Part shown: positions 33,467 through 40,920 of the stretch, piece after piece
How the letters are laid out: each line of letters opens with the position of its first letter
How positions within the stretch are numbered: position 1 is the first letter of the stretch
DNA from: Streptomyces sp. DSM 110735
GTDB lineage: Bacteria; Actinomycetota; Actinomycetes; Streptomycetales; Streptomycetaceae
Direction of reading: 5' to 3'
NCBI RefSeq assembly: GCF_016482685.1
Contig: NZ_JACYHF010000017.1
Span: 62,001 to 126,000 of the forward strand
DNA length: 64,000 bases
Notes under the pieces: generated by a model
The model's database searches: none
Seen by the model: the letters and a program-made list of their open reading frames with translations, nothing else
Told to the model about the DNA's origin: nothing
Made by a program: the position numbers and the translations under genes

Positions 33467-36400
33467 CATCGGCATCCCCCGAGCCCCCAGCCGTGCCACC
33501 GGCAGGGGAGCCCGGGCACGACCCGGGCACGGCGTTGCCCGCCTGGACGGACCTGGCGGACGCGCTCTATCTGGCGGCGTACCGGGACAGCTCCGTACCG
33601 CTGTTCGACGTGCCCGGACGCGCCGCCCTGGAGCGCGGCGAGCGCCCCCGCGAGCGGTCACGGCAGTCCGGTCCCCGTGCCGCCGACCGGGCGTCACCAC
33701 GGGAAGCGGACGACGCCGCCCCCGAGGAACAGGAACAGGAACAGGACGGCCGCCCTCCCCTCGCTCCCTCGCCGGAGGAGGAAGAGCCCCCGGTCGGTCC
33801 CGCTCCCGTGCTCGACGCGCTCCCGGCAGAAGAGCGTCCTCCCCTGCGCCCGCTGAGCAGCCCCGGCGTCCCCGCGGACACGGGGACCGAGGCGGGGCAC
33901 GCCGCCTGGCCCGCCTCGCCGCGGTTGGCCGGGACCCTCGCGCTCGGCAGGTCGCTGCGTCCGCTGCGGCTGACGTACCGCTCGCCGCACGAGGCGGAGC
34001 TGGACGAGGAGGCGACCGCCGAACGGGTGGCGGCCACCGGGGTGTGGGTGCCGGTGTGCCGTCCGGTACGGGAACGCAGGCTGGACCTCGTGCTGCTCCT
34101 GGACGCCAGTGCGTCGATGGCGCTGTGGTCGCACACGGCACGGCAGATCGCCGAACTGATGGAGCAGACGGCCGCCTTCCGCACGGTACGGCTGGTCCGC
34201 TGGGACGTCGGCGCGGGCACCGCCGCCGGGGTGCGCCCCGACAGCAGGCAGCTTCTGCTGGCGGTCACCGACGGGGGGCACAGCGCCTGGCGCACCGGTC
34301 GCGCCGCCTCGGTGCTGCACCGGTTGGGACGGTCCTCGCCCGTCGCCGTACTGAGCCTGCTTCCGCAGCAGTTGTGGGACCTGACCCTGCCCACGGTCGC
34401 GCGCGCCCGGTTACGGGCTCCCTCGGCCGCCGCGCCCAACCTCGCCTACGCGAGCGATGTGAAGCACGCGGGTCCGGATCCGCTGGACCCGTGGCCGCTC
34501 ACCGGTCGGGACACCGCCGGAGAGACCGCCGTTCCGGTGCCGGTCGTCGAGCTGGGACCCGTGGCGCTGGGGCGCTGGGCACGCCTGGTGGCCGGGGCGG
34601 GGGACGGCGAGGGGCAGGAACTGGCGACGCTGTGGACCGGTCCCGAGGGGGATCTGCGGTCCGCCGCGGTCGGACCCGTGCCGACCCGGCTGGCCGACCT
34701 CGTGACCGAGCCCCGGAGCGGCGACACGGGCGACGACCGTGCGGCGGGATCGTCCGCCGAGCTGCGGGCGAAGCGGGCCGCCGCCATGGTGCGGCGCTTT
34801 CGCGCCACCGCCTCTCCCGTCGCCTACGCGCTCGCCCAGCGGCTCGCGGCGGCTCCCCTCAACCTTCCCGTCATGCGGCTGCTGCAGCAGTCGCTGCCGG
34901 ACGCACAGCCCTGGCACCTCTCCGAGATCCTGCTCCTGGGTCTGGTACGGCAGACGGGCGACACGGCGGAGACCGAGAACGTCCACCATGTGTCCTTCGA
35001 CTTCGAGGGGGGCGTACGGGAGGAACTGCTGGCGCTCGGCTCCCGGACCGAGACCGTACGGGCGTTGCGGGAGATCGAGCGTCACCTCGGTCCGCGTCTG
35101 GAGGCGCTGTGGGGCGAGGGCGCGGGCGCGCTGGTGGCGCCGGAGGGCGATCTCGCGGATCCGCCGATGACCGAGCAGACGCGTCCCTTCGTCACGCATC
35201 TGTACACCGCGCTGTGCTCGGTGTCGGGTCCTTTCCTGGCGCGCGCCAACAGCCTCGGACGACTGCTGCAACGCACCGGTCCCAGGCCGGTCCATCACCT
35301 CACTGCCGCCACCGACGGCGCAGCCAAACAGATAGATGTACACCCAATGGGGTACTCCTCACCCCAGGAAATGCGGTCAAATTTGGACATCACACCTAAA
35401 GACACGTTACATTACGAATCCGCATCACCTCAGATCTCCGACATACCGAACGCCCCACCTCTCACGGGGAATTCAGCGGCAGCGCGGCCACCGTCCGCCC
35501 CCGCTTCCCCCGCTTCTCCGTCGCTGCGACAAGGAGGCCACACCGTGTCTGCCGCTTCCTCCGTCGCCCCCGGTCAGTCGACGCTGCCCGAATCGCCCCG
35601 CATCTGGGGGAACGTACCGCAGCGGAACCGAAATTTCACAGGACGAGAGACCCTGCTCGAAAGGCTGCGGGAGCGGCTGCGCGGCGGTATCGCGGCAGTC
35701 CTGCCCGAAGCCCTGCACGGCATGGGCGGCGTGGGCAAATCCCAGATCGCCATCGAGTACGTCTACCGGTACAGCCGCGATTACCGCCTCATCTGGTGGA
35801 TTCCGTCCGAGCAGGAAAGCCAGATCGTCCAGTCGCTGATCGAACTGGGCGAACGCATCGGCCTGCAGGTCGGCTCCGAAATGAGCGCTGTGCCCGCGGT
35901 TCTGGACGCCCTGCGCCGCAATGAGCCGTACGGCGACTGGCTGCTGGTGTTCGACAATGCCGAAGATCCGAGGACTGTGCGCAATTATTTCCCCAGCGCC
36001 GGATCGGGCAGCATCATCGTGACATCTCGCAACTCCCATTGGTCCACCAACGTCAGCTCCCTCGAGGTGGACGTCTTCACCCGTGAGGAGAGCGTGGCTC
36101 TGCTGCGGCGCCGCAGTCAGAACCTCCCCGACGAGGCGGTCGACCACCTCGCCTCGGCTCTGGGCGACCTCCCGCTGGCGGTGGAACAGGCAGCGGTGTG
36201 GCTGGCGGAAACAGGCATGCCGGTGCAGCAGTACCTGGAGGTGTACGAGCGCAACTTCACGGAGCTGATGCAGTCCGATCCGCCGCACGACTACAACCGG
36301 TCGGTCGCCGCCGCCTGGAACGTGTCGCTGGGCCGGTTGCGCGAGACCCACCCCGCCGCTCTGCAACTCCTCCAGGTCTGCGCCTTCTTCGCTCCCGAAC

Positions 36401-38076
36401 CCATCGAGTGGGACCTCTTCTCCGCCGTGCGGGGCATCTCCGTACCGCCGGAACTGCAGTCCGCGCTGGACGAGCCGGTCAAACTCGGCCGGGCCGTAAG
36501 GGAGATCGGGCGTTACGCACTGGCCAGGATCGACCATCGGCAGAACACGGTGCTGATGCACCGACTGGTCCAGCGCGTGCTGATCGAGCAGATGAACGCC
36601 CAGGAACAGGAGCAGATGCGGCACGCCGCGCACCAGTTGCTGGCCCACGCCGATCCGCGCAATCCCCAGCGCTCCGTCTTCTGGCCGCAGTACTCGTCGC
36701 TGCTCAGTCATCTGCGGGCGTCCGACGCCGTGCAGTGCAAGGACGGCTGGACCCGTCGGCTCGTACTGAACGAGGTGCGGTTCCTGCGCGCCCGGGGCGA
36801 TCACGCGACGGCTCTGGGTCTGGGCGAGGAGGCGGCGGCGATCTGGCGCGAGGACCTGGGCGAGGATCACGAGGAGGTCCTCGCCGTCGACCAGCAGATC
36901 GCGGAGACACTGCGCGAGCGGGGGAAGCGCGCCGACCTCCAGCGTGCCTACGAGATGCAGGCCGGACTGGTGGAGCGGTACCGCAGGGTGCTGGGCGAAG
37001 GACACGAGGACACGCTGCGGGCGCAGAGCTATCTGGCCATCCACCACCGCAACCGAGGGCATTTCGACGAGGCCCGGGAGATGGACCAGCAGGTCTTCGA
37101 CACCAGTACACGCGAGTTCGGCAGGGACGACCCGGCGACCCTGCTCGCCGCGCACAACTACGCGGTGAGCCTCCGGCTGGCCGGCAGTTCGGACCAGGCT
37201 GTCGAGCTGGACCTGGACACCTGGGAGCGCAGGATCGAGGTCCTGGGCGAGGACCACATCCAGACACTGGGCACCCGCGAGGCGTATCTGCTCGACCTCC
37301 AGGAGGTCGGCCGGTACGAGGAATCCGACGACGGCTACGCGGCGCTCGCCGACGAGGTCACCAGCAGGTTCGGGGAACAGCATCCGTTCGTGGCCCTGGT
37401 GAACCGCAACCGCTGTGTGACCCTGCGCAAGATGGGCGACCACGAAGCCGCCTACGCGCTGTCCAGCAAGTATCTGGAGCTGATCGCGGCCAACCTCGGC
37501 ACCGACAGCCGCCACTATCTGCTGATCGCGGCCAGTCACGCCAACGACCTGCGCCAGGTCGGCAAGCTCCAGGAGTCCCGCGCCCTGAGCGAACGCGTGC
37601 TGGAGACCCACCGCGAGCGGTACGGCCAGGATCATCCGCACAGCTACGCCATCGCCATGAACCTGGCGGTGACCCTGCGGCTGCTGGGGCAGACCGAGGC
37701 AGCCCTCGAACTCGACCAGGCATCGGTCGAGGGTCTGACCCGGGTCCTGGGCGCGGACCACCCCCGCACCTTGCTCGCCCGTATGAACCTGGGCAGCGAC
37801 CACTTCGCCCTGGGCCGTATCGAGGACGCCCACGCCATCGACGCGGCGCTGAAGGACGAGTCGGCACGGCTGCGGTCCGACCATCCGGCGAACCTCGCCG
37901 TCGAACTCAACCTGAGCCACGACCTCAAGGCACTGCGCAGGACAGCGGAGAGCGAAGAGCTGTACGAGAGCGCGCTGGACCGGTACCGGCTGCTCCTGGG
38001 CCCCTCCCACCCCGCCACCCTCGACGCCGAACGGGGACTGCGCGCCAACGGCGACATCGACCTGCTGTCGCTCTAG
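33463..38076 (+). CDS. vWA - NB-ARC - TPR fusion (SAV_2336-like vWA joined to FxSxx-system TPR protein)
   Basis: 1537 residues. Residues 1-130 are a Pro/Glu-rich linker. About 195-620 is a SAV_2336-type vWA region with the MIDAS start LLLDASASM (D214). A less G+C-rich linker (about 620-700) joins it to an NB-ARC STAND ATPase with Walker A GMGGVGKS (about 753-760) and Walker B WLLVFDNAE, then TPRs (about 1080-1530). The second half matches the NB-ARC/TPR proteins of FxSxx-COOH peptide loci. ATG 33463 overlaps the MoxR stop. Inside the gene, AAGGAGG (35531-35537) stands seven bases before an in-frame GTG (35545) that would give an 843-residue NB-ARC/TPR protein, so the gene looks like two genes joined in frame. 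TTA codons lie at 34411 and 35407, both before the internal start. Confidence 0.85.
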   Translation: MTSASPEPPAVPPAGEPGHDPGTALPAWTDLADALYLAAYRDSSVPLFDVPGRAALERGERPRERSRQSGPRAADRASPREADDAAPEEQEQEQDGRPPLAPSPEEEEPPVGPAPVLDALPAEERPPLRPLSSPGVPADTGTEAGHAAWPASPRLAGTLALGRSLRPLRLTYRSPHEAELDEEATAERVAATGVWVPVCRPVRERRLDLVLLLDASASMALWSHTARQIAELMEQTAAFRTVRLVRWDVGAGTAAGVRPDSRQLLLAVTDGGHSAWRTGRAASVLHRLGRSSPVAVLSLLPQQLWDLTLPTVARARLRAPSAAAPNLAYASDVKHAGPDPLDPWPLTGRDTAGETAVPVPVVELGPVALGRWARLVAGAGDGEGQELATLWTGPEGDLRSAAVGPVPTRLADLVTEPRSGDTGDDRAAGSSAELRAKRAAAMVRRFRATASPVAYALAQRLAAAPLNLPVMRLLQQSLPDAQPWHLSEILLLGLVRQTGDTAETENVHHVSFDFEGGVREELLALGSRTETVRALREIERHLGPRLEALWGEGAGALVAPEGDLADPPMTEQTRPFVTHLYTALCSVSGPFLARANSLGRLLQRTGPRPVHHLTAATDGAAKQIDVHPMGYSSPQEMRSNLDITPKDTLHYESASPQISDIPNAPPLTGNSAAARPPSAPASPASPSLRQGGHTVSAASSVAPGQSTLPESPRIWGNVPQRNRNFTGRETLLERLRERLRGGIAAVLPEALHGMGGVGKSQIAIEYVYRYSRDYRLIWWIPSEQESQIVQSLIELGERIGLQVGSEMSAVPAVLDALRRNEPYGDWLLVFDNAEDPRTVRNYFPSAGSGSIIVTSRNSHWSTNVSSLEVDVFTREESVALLRRRSQNLPDEAVDHLASALGDLPLAVEQAAVWLAETGMPVQQYLEVYERNFTELMQSDPPHDYNRSVAAAWNVSLGRLRETHPAALQLLQVCAFFAPEPIEWDLFSAVRGISVPPELQSALDEPVKLGRAVREIGRYALARIDHRQNTVLMHRLVQRVLIEQMNAQEQEQMRHAAHQLLAHADPRNPQRSVFWPQYSSLLSHLRASDAVQCKDGWTRRLVLNEVRFLRARGDHATALGLGEEAAAIWREDLGEDHEEVLAVDQQIAETLRERGKRADLQRAYEMQAGLVERYRRVLGEGHEDTLRAQSYLAIHHRNRGHFDEAREMDQQVFDTSTREFGRDDPATLLAAHNYAVSLRLAGSSDQAVELDLDTWERRIEVLGEDHIQTLGTREAYLLDLQEVGRYEESDDGYAALADEVTSRFGEQHPFVALVNRNRCVTLRKMGDHEAAYALSSKYLELIAANLGTDSRHYLLIAASHANDLRQVGKLQESRALSERVLETHRERYGQDHPHSYAIAMNLAVTLRLLGQTEAALELDQASVEGLTRVLGADHPRTLLARMNLGSDHFALGRIEDAHAIDAALKDESARLRSDHPANLAVELNLSHDLKALRRTAESEELYESALDRYRLLLGPSHPATLDAERGLRANGDIDLLSL
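35331..35547 (+). promoter_or_regulatory. possible internal promoter and Shine-Dalgarno start inside the vWA-NB-ARC-TPR gene
   Basis: The first 140 bases are much richer in A+T than their surroundings, like an intergenic segment read through in frame. TTGGAC (35383-35388) and TACATT (35408-35413) are possible -35/-10 elements (19-bp spacer). AAGGAGG at 35531-35537 is a full Shine-Dalgarno, 7 bases before GTG 35545, which is in frame. Function as a second start is inferred. Confidence 0.5.
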
Positions 38077-38077
38077 T

Positions 38078-38237
38078 GCCGCGACAGGCAGCGTTTGCCC
38101 GTCAAGGAGCGGCGTCCGGTGCGTGCTCTCGGCGTGCCGGCCGGAAGCCCTCGTACTGGGCGTACTCGGGCTTTCGGCCGGTGCGGCGAGAGTGCGTGCC
38201 GGGCGTCGCGACGGGGCGAACGTTGCCTGTTGCGGGG
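38078..38237. repeat. large imperfect inverted repeat, about 75-bp arms
   Basis: Left arm about 38078-38156, right arm about 38162-38237, 5-base centre. The inner 34 bp of each arm (38123-38156 and 38162-38195) match at most positions, as do the outer parts CCGCGACAGGCAGCGTTTG and the complement of CGAACGTTGCCTGTTGCGG. It fills the start of the gap between two convergent genes. It may act as a bidirectional terminator or be the remnant of an inverted duplication. Confidence 0.75.
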
Positions 38238-38305
38238 CTAGGAGGCGTCTCCCCGATCTTCGCGGGCTGATCCACGAAGATCGGGGAGACACCCCCTAGC
38301 CCCGC
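38232..38305. terminator. strong two-part stem-loop between convergent genes
   Basis: GTCTCCCCGATCTTCG (38247-38262) pairs perfectly with 38275-38290 across a 12-base loop. An outer stem GCGGGGCTAG (38232-38241) pairs with CTAGCCCCGC (38296-38305). It ends the + strand vWA gene and the - strand HExxH gene, whose stop codon lies in the right outer arm. Confidence 0.85.
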
Positions 38306-40191
38306 TCGCCCGCTCCTGCCAGCCACGCGGCGAGGTCGGCAGGGGCGGGAGGCGTGGCTCCGGCTGTTCGCAGAGCCTGGTGGAGGGTGGTCACCGCTTC
38401 GGGGCGGGACAGCAGCAGGGCGTCGCCCGGTCCACGGGACTCCGCCGGGACGGCCAGGGCGGCGCCGATCCACGCCTCGACGTCCTCCGGGTCGCGCGCG
38501 GTCCACTCCGCGTACCGGCGCGCGGCCAGGTCCGTGTCGCCCGCGACGGCGGCGCACTCGGCGCGCGGGGACGGCTCCCCGCTCTCGTCCGCCTCCTCGC
38601 GTCGGTCCGCGAAGTCGGCGGGCGCGGACAGCCGGATTCGGGCCAGTGGTCCGAACGTGTCGGGACGGATGAGCCCGGGACGTGCGTGGAGAACGGAGGG
38701 CGGCAGGGCGGGAGCTGCGGCTCCGGACTCCCATGCCTTGGCGAGCCGCTCCGCCTCGGCGAAAGGTATCTCCAGATGCCGTGCGCGCCACACCGCCCGC
38801 CGCAGCGCGCAGTAGTGTCCGGCCAGCGCGGCGGGTCCGGCGGCGACCTCGTCGTCCTGCCAGCCCGCGACCTGGGCGGCGATCCCGTCGGCGAAGAGCC
38901 GGCCCGCCTCGGTGAGCCGGTCGTCGCTCCGGAGGGCGGCCACCGCCTCCGTCAACTGGTCGCGGAGGACGGCGAATTCGAAGTCCACCCGGTCGGCTTC
39001 GGGTCCGCTCGCGTGATGGCGGTGGGTGCGCCAGAACCGGCCCACTCCGGCGAAGGCGAACACCCCGTGCAGCAGCCCCTTGACCGGTCGGGGGTCGCTG
39101 CGCCAGGGCGCGTAGTAGTGCCGCTCCTCCGCCGTCCCCTCGGTCCCGTCCTCGGGGACGCGGACCAGGTGGACCATGCTGAGCAGGGCGTTGAGCTGCT
39201 GGTGGCGTGCTTCGTGGACGAGGACCGCGGCGGTCTGTGTCACGTCGTGGGGCAGGGAGAGCATGACCGCGCCGAAGGCGTCCAGCGAGGAGGCGCTGGC
39301 CACCATGCCTCCCTCGGCACGGCGGAGCGAGCCGGGTACGAGCGTGCGCACCAGCGCGCCAAGCGCGGCGGCGTCCGCCGGGGACTCCCGCTCCAGCAGG
39401 GCGTACGCACCGGCGAGCCGGTCCTCCCACTCGGGTAATCGGCGGTCGCCCGAGCGGCCGGGGGATCTGGGGTAGCGCGTGAAGTCCCGGTACGGACTGA
39501 CCGTGTCCAGCCAGGGTCCCGCCGCTCGCCGCCCGGGTTTCCCGCCGGGCGTGAGTCCGGGCACGGTCCGCACGGTCCGCAGCGGGCGCCAGCCGGGCGC
39601 CGGGTCGGGCAGGCGGCGCTCCAGCGTGATCCGCCCGTCCTCCCCCTGGACGACGGCGCCCCGCTCGTCCACCCGGATCTCCGCCTCGCTCCAGCGGCGC
39701 CGTGCGACCGGTCCCGCCATCCCGGCACCCGGCAGCCACACCAGACCGCGGTGGGCGGGCACGCGCAGGACGCAGGGGACTCCGGCGCGCAGGGTCGCCG
39801 CTGCCGCCAGCGCGTGGAACTGGCCGAGGTCCGCCCACAGCGGGGCGGTGGACGGCGCGCCGGTGACCGCTCCGTTCAGGCGCCGGAGCAGGCGCAGGGC
39901 CCACGCCATGACGGTGGGGTCGGCCAGGACGGCTTCCACCGCCTCGGGTGCCCGTTCCTCGACGACGCACAGCAGCCGCCAGGCGTCACGGCCCGAGGGG
40001 ATGCCGCCGGGGTGCCGGGTGCGCCGTACCCCTTCGTCGCCGCGGTCCAGGAGGGCACGGAGAATCAGCAGGAGCTGGCTGCGCTGCGCGGAACACAGCA
40101 GCTCGAGATCCGTCTCGCTCGCGTCGCCTGCCGCCATGGCGCGCAGCGAGTCGAGGGACACCCGGTGGACGTCCAGCGGCCGAGGGGTCAC
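38296..40191 (-). CDS. HExxH-type peptide beta-hydroxylase-like protein
   Basis: 631 residues. The motif V-HEARH-QQLNALL (H326, E327, H330) and the surrounding region fit the HEXXH proteins found in FxSxx-COOH and related peptide loci, now classed as alpha-ketoglutarate HExxH peptide beta-hydroxylases. GTG 40191 overlaps the stop of the small-peptide gene by four bases (GTGA); GTG 40200, three codons earlier, is an alternative. The short coupled peptide upstream is the natural substrate candidate. No radical SAM domain is fused or adjacent. One TTA codon lies at 39438-39436 (RRLPEWEDR). Alternative: a gluzincin-like protease that cleaves the peptide; family resemblance favours the hydroxylase. 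Confidence 0.75.
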   Translation of the reverse strand: MTPRPLDVHRVSLDSLRAMAAGDASETDLELLCSAQRSQLLLILRALLDRGDEGVRRTRHPGGIPSGRDAWRLLCVVEERAPEAVEAVLADPTVMAWALRLLRRLNGAVTGAPSTAPLWADLGQFHALAAAATLRAGVPCVLRVPAHRGLVWLPGAGMAGPVARRRWSEAEIRVDERGAVVQGEDGRITLERRLPDPAPGWRPLRTVRTVPGLTPGGKPGRRAAGPWLDTVSPYRDFTRYPRSPGRSGDRRLPEWEDRLAGAYALLERESPADAAALGALVRTLVPGSLRRAEGGMVASASSLDAFGAVMLSLPHDVTQTAAVLVHEARHQQLNALLSMVHLVRVPEDGTEGTAEERHYYAPWRSDPRPVKGLLHGVFAFAGVGRFWRTHRHHASGPEADRVDFEFAVLRDQLTEAVAALRSDDRLTEAGRLFADGIAAQVAGWQDDEVAAGPAALAGHYCALRRAVWRARHLEIPFAEAERLAKAWESGAAAPALPPSVLHARPGLIRPDTFGPLARIRLSAPADFADRREEADESGEPSPRAECAAVAGDTDLAARRYAEWTARDPEDVEAWIGAALAVPAESRGPGDALLLSRPEAVTTLHQALRTAGATPPAPADLAAWLAGAGERG

Positions 40192-40403
40192 CGGCCGCAC
40201 TCGTCCGGATGCCGCCCTCGGACGAACCTCATCTCCTCGCTCTGGCTCTCGCCGGCCAGCGTCCCGAACGCCAGGGTCGCCTTGGCGCTCACCTGGCTCA
40301 ACGCGCGTCGCAGCGCGGGATCGTCACTGGAGTGCAGCTCCGCCAAAGAGATCCCCGACAGATCGAGAAGGTCGGAACAGAAGTCCTTCGCAGGGTCTGC
40401 CAT
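40188..40403 (-). CDS. FxSxx-family-like RiPP precursor peptide, atypical C terminus
   Basis: 71 residues. The segment LLDLSGISLAELHSSDDPAL (residues 12-31) matches the leader pattern of FxSxx-COOH cyclophane peptides. Instead of ending FxSxx, the chain passes AFGTLA (45-50) and continues 21 residues to HPDECGR. ATG 40403 is supported by AGGGGGAA eight bases upstream; an upstream in-frame ATG at 40454 lacks such support. It is coupled (GTGA) to the HExxH gene, and divergent from the trypsin-co-occurring gene across a 144-bp gap. Precursor status is inferred from the leader and the neighbour; an alternative is a small regulatory adaptor that kept the leader-like helix. Confidence 0.65.
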   Translation of the reverse strand: MADPAKDFCSDLLDLSGISLAELHSSDDPALRRALSQVSAKATLAFGTLAGESQSEEMRFVRGRHPDECGR

Positions 40404-40547
40404 ACCGTGGTTCCCCCTGACATGGTGGTTCGGCGGCTCCGGGTGCGCTTCCATGGTGGCCGCAATGCCTCGCCAGTGGAAGACGGCCGCAGGTCATACA
40501 GCGTGGGGTCGACCGGCTTGCCTGGTCGGCCACGTGAGGGGGATCGC

Positions 40548-40880
40548 ATGACACACCTACTGCGCTTTCCGGCGCCCGACGACGACGGCCACCTCATCGT
40601 CGAGGTGGCCGACGACGACCCCGCCGTCGTGGAGGTCTCCCGCCTGGGAAACGCCGTGGCCGACGCCACCGCCTCCTTCGAGGACGGCATGGACCGCATC
40701 CGGAACGCGGCCGTCTCCGCCCTGCGGCGGCTGCGCGACATGCCGAGCCGTCCGGACGAGGTGGGACTGGAGTTCGGCATACGGTTCAACGCCGAATTCG
40801 GCGCCGTCATCGCCAAGTCGGAGGGCGAGGCGCAGCTCAAGGTGACGATGACGTGGCGGCGGGACGGGTCGGCGGAGTGA
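40548..40880 (+). CDS. trypsin-co-occurring domain protein (CU044_2847 family)
   Basis: 110 residues, one small alpha/beta domain. The pattern MTHLLRFPAPDDDGHLIVEV, then a helical FEDGMDRIRNAAVSALRRLRDMPSRPDEVGLEFGIRFNAEFGAVIAKSEGEAQLKVTMTW, fits the small domain that co-occurs with trypsin-like proteases in conflict-system loci (CU044_2847 family). It likely works with the protease at 29634. ATG 40548 has AGGGGGA seven bases upstream. It is divergent from the precursor-HExxH pair and closed off by a strong stem-loop. Confidence 0.8.
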   Translation: MTHLLRFPAPDDDGHLIVEVADDDPAVVEVSRLGNAVADATASFEDGMDRIRNAAVSALRRLRDMPSRPDEVGLEFGIRFNAEFGAVIAKSEGEAQLKVTMTWRRDGSAE

Positions 40881-40881
40881 G

Positions 40882-40910
40882 CGCGGCCGGGGCGCACCGC
40901 CCCGGCCGCG
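40882..40910. terminator. bidirectional GC-rich stem-loop
   Basis: CGCGGCCGGGGC (40882-40893) pairs perfectly with GCCCCGGCCGCG (40899-40910) across a 5-base loop. It sits between the convergent trypsin-co-occurring gene (ends 40880) and nuclease gene (ends 40921). Confidence 0.85.
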
Positions 40911-40920
40911 GCATCACCCG

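Noticed and set aside
36198..38270. Long open frames on both strands ending in similar RRxGRKPxY...GFRPxRRE peptides near 38150-38200
   Set aside because: The likeness is a trivial result of the large inverted repeat at 38078-38237; the true coding frames end before or after it.
38296..40191. Reading the HExxH gene as an ordinary zinc protease
   Set aside because: HEARH fits a gluzincin core too, but the coupled FxSxx-like peptide and the system context match peptide beta-hydroxylases better. Kept as an alternative, not the call.
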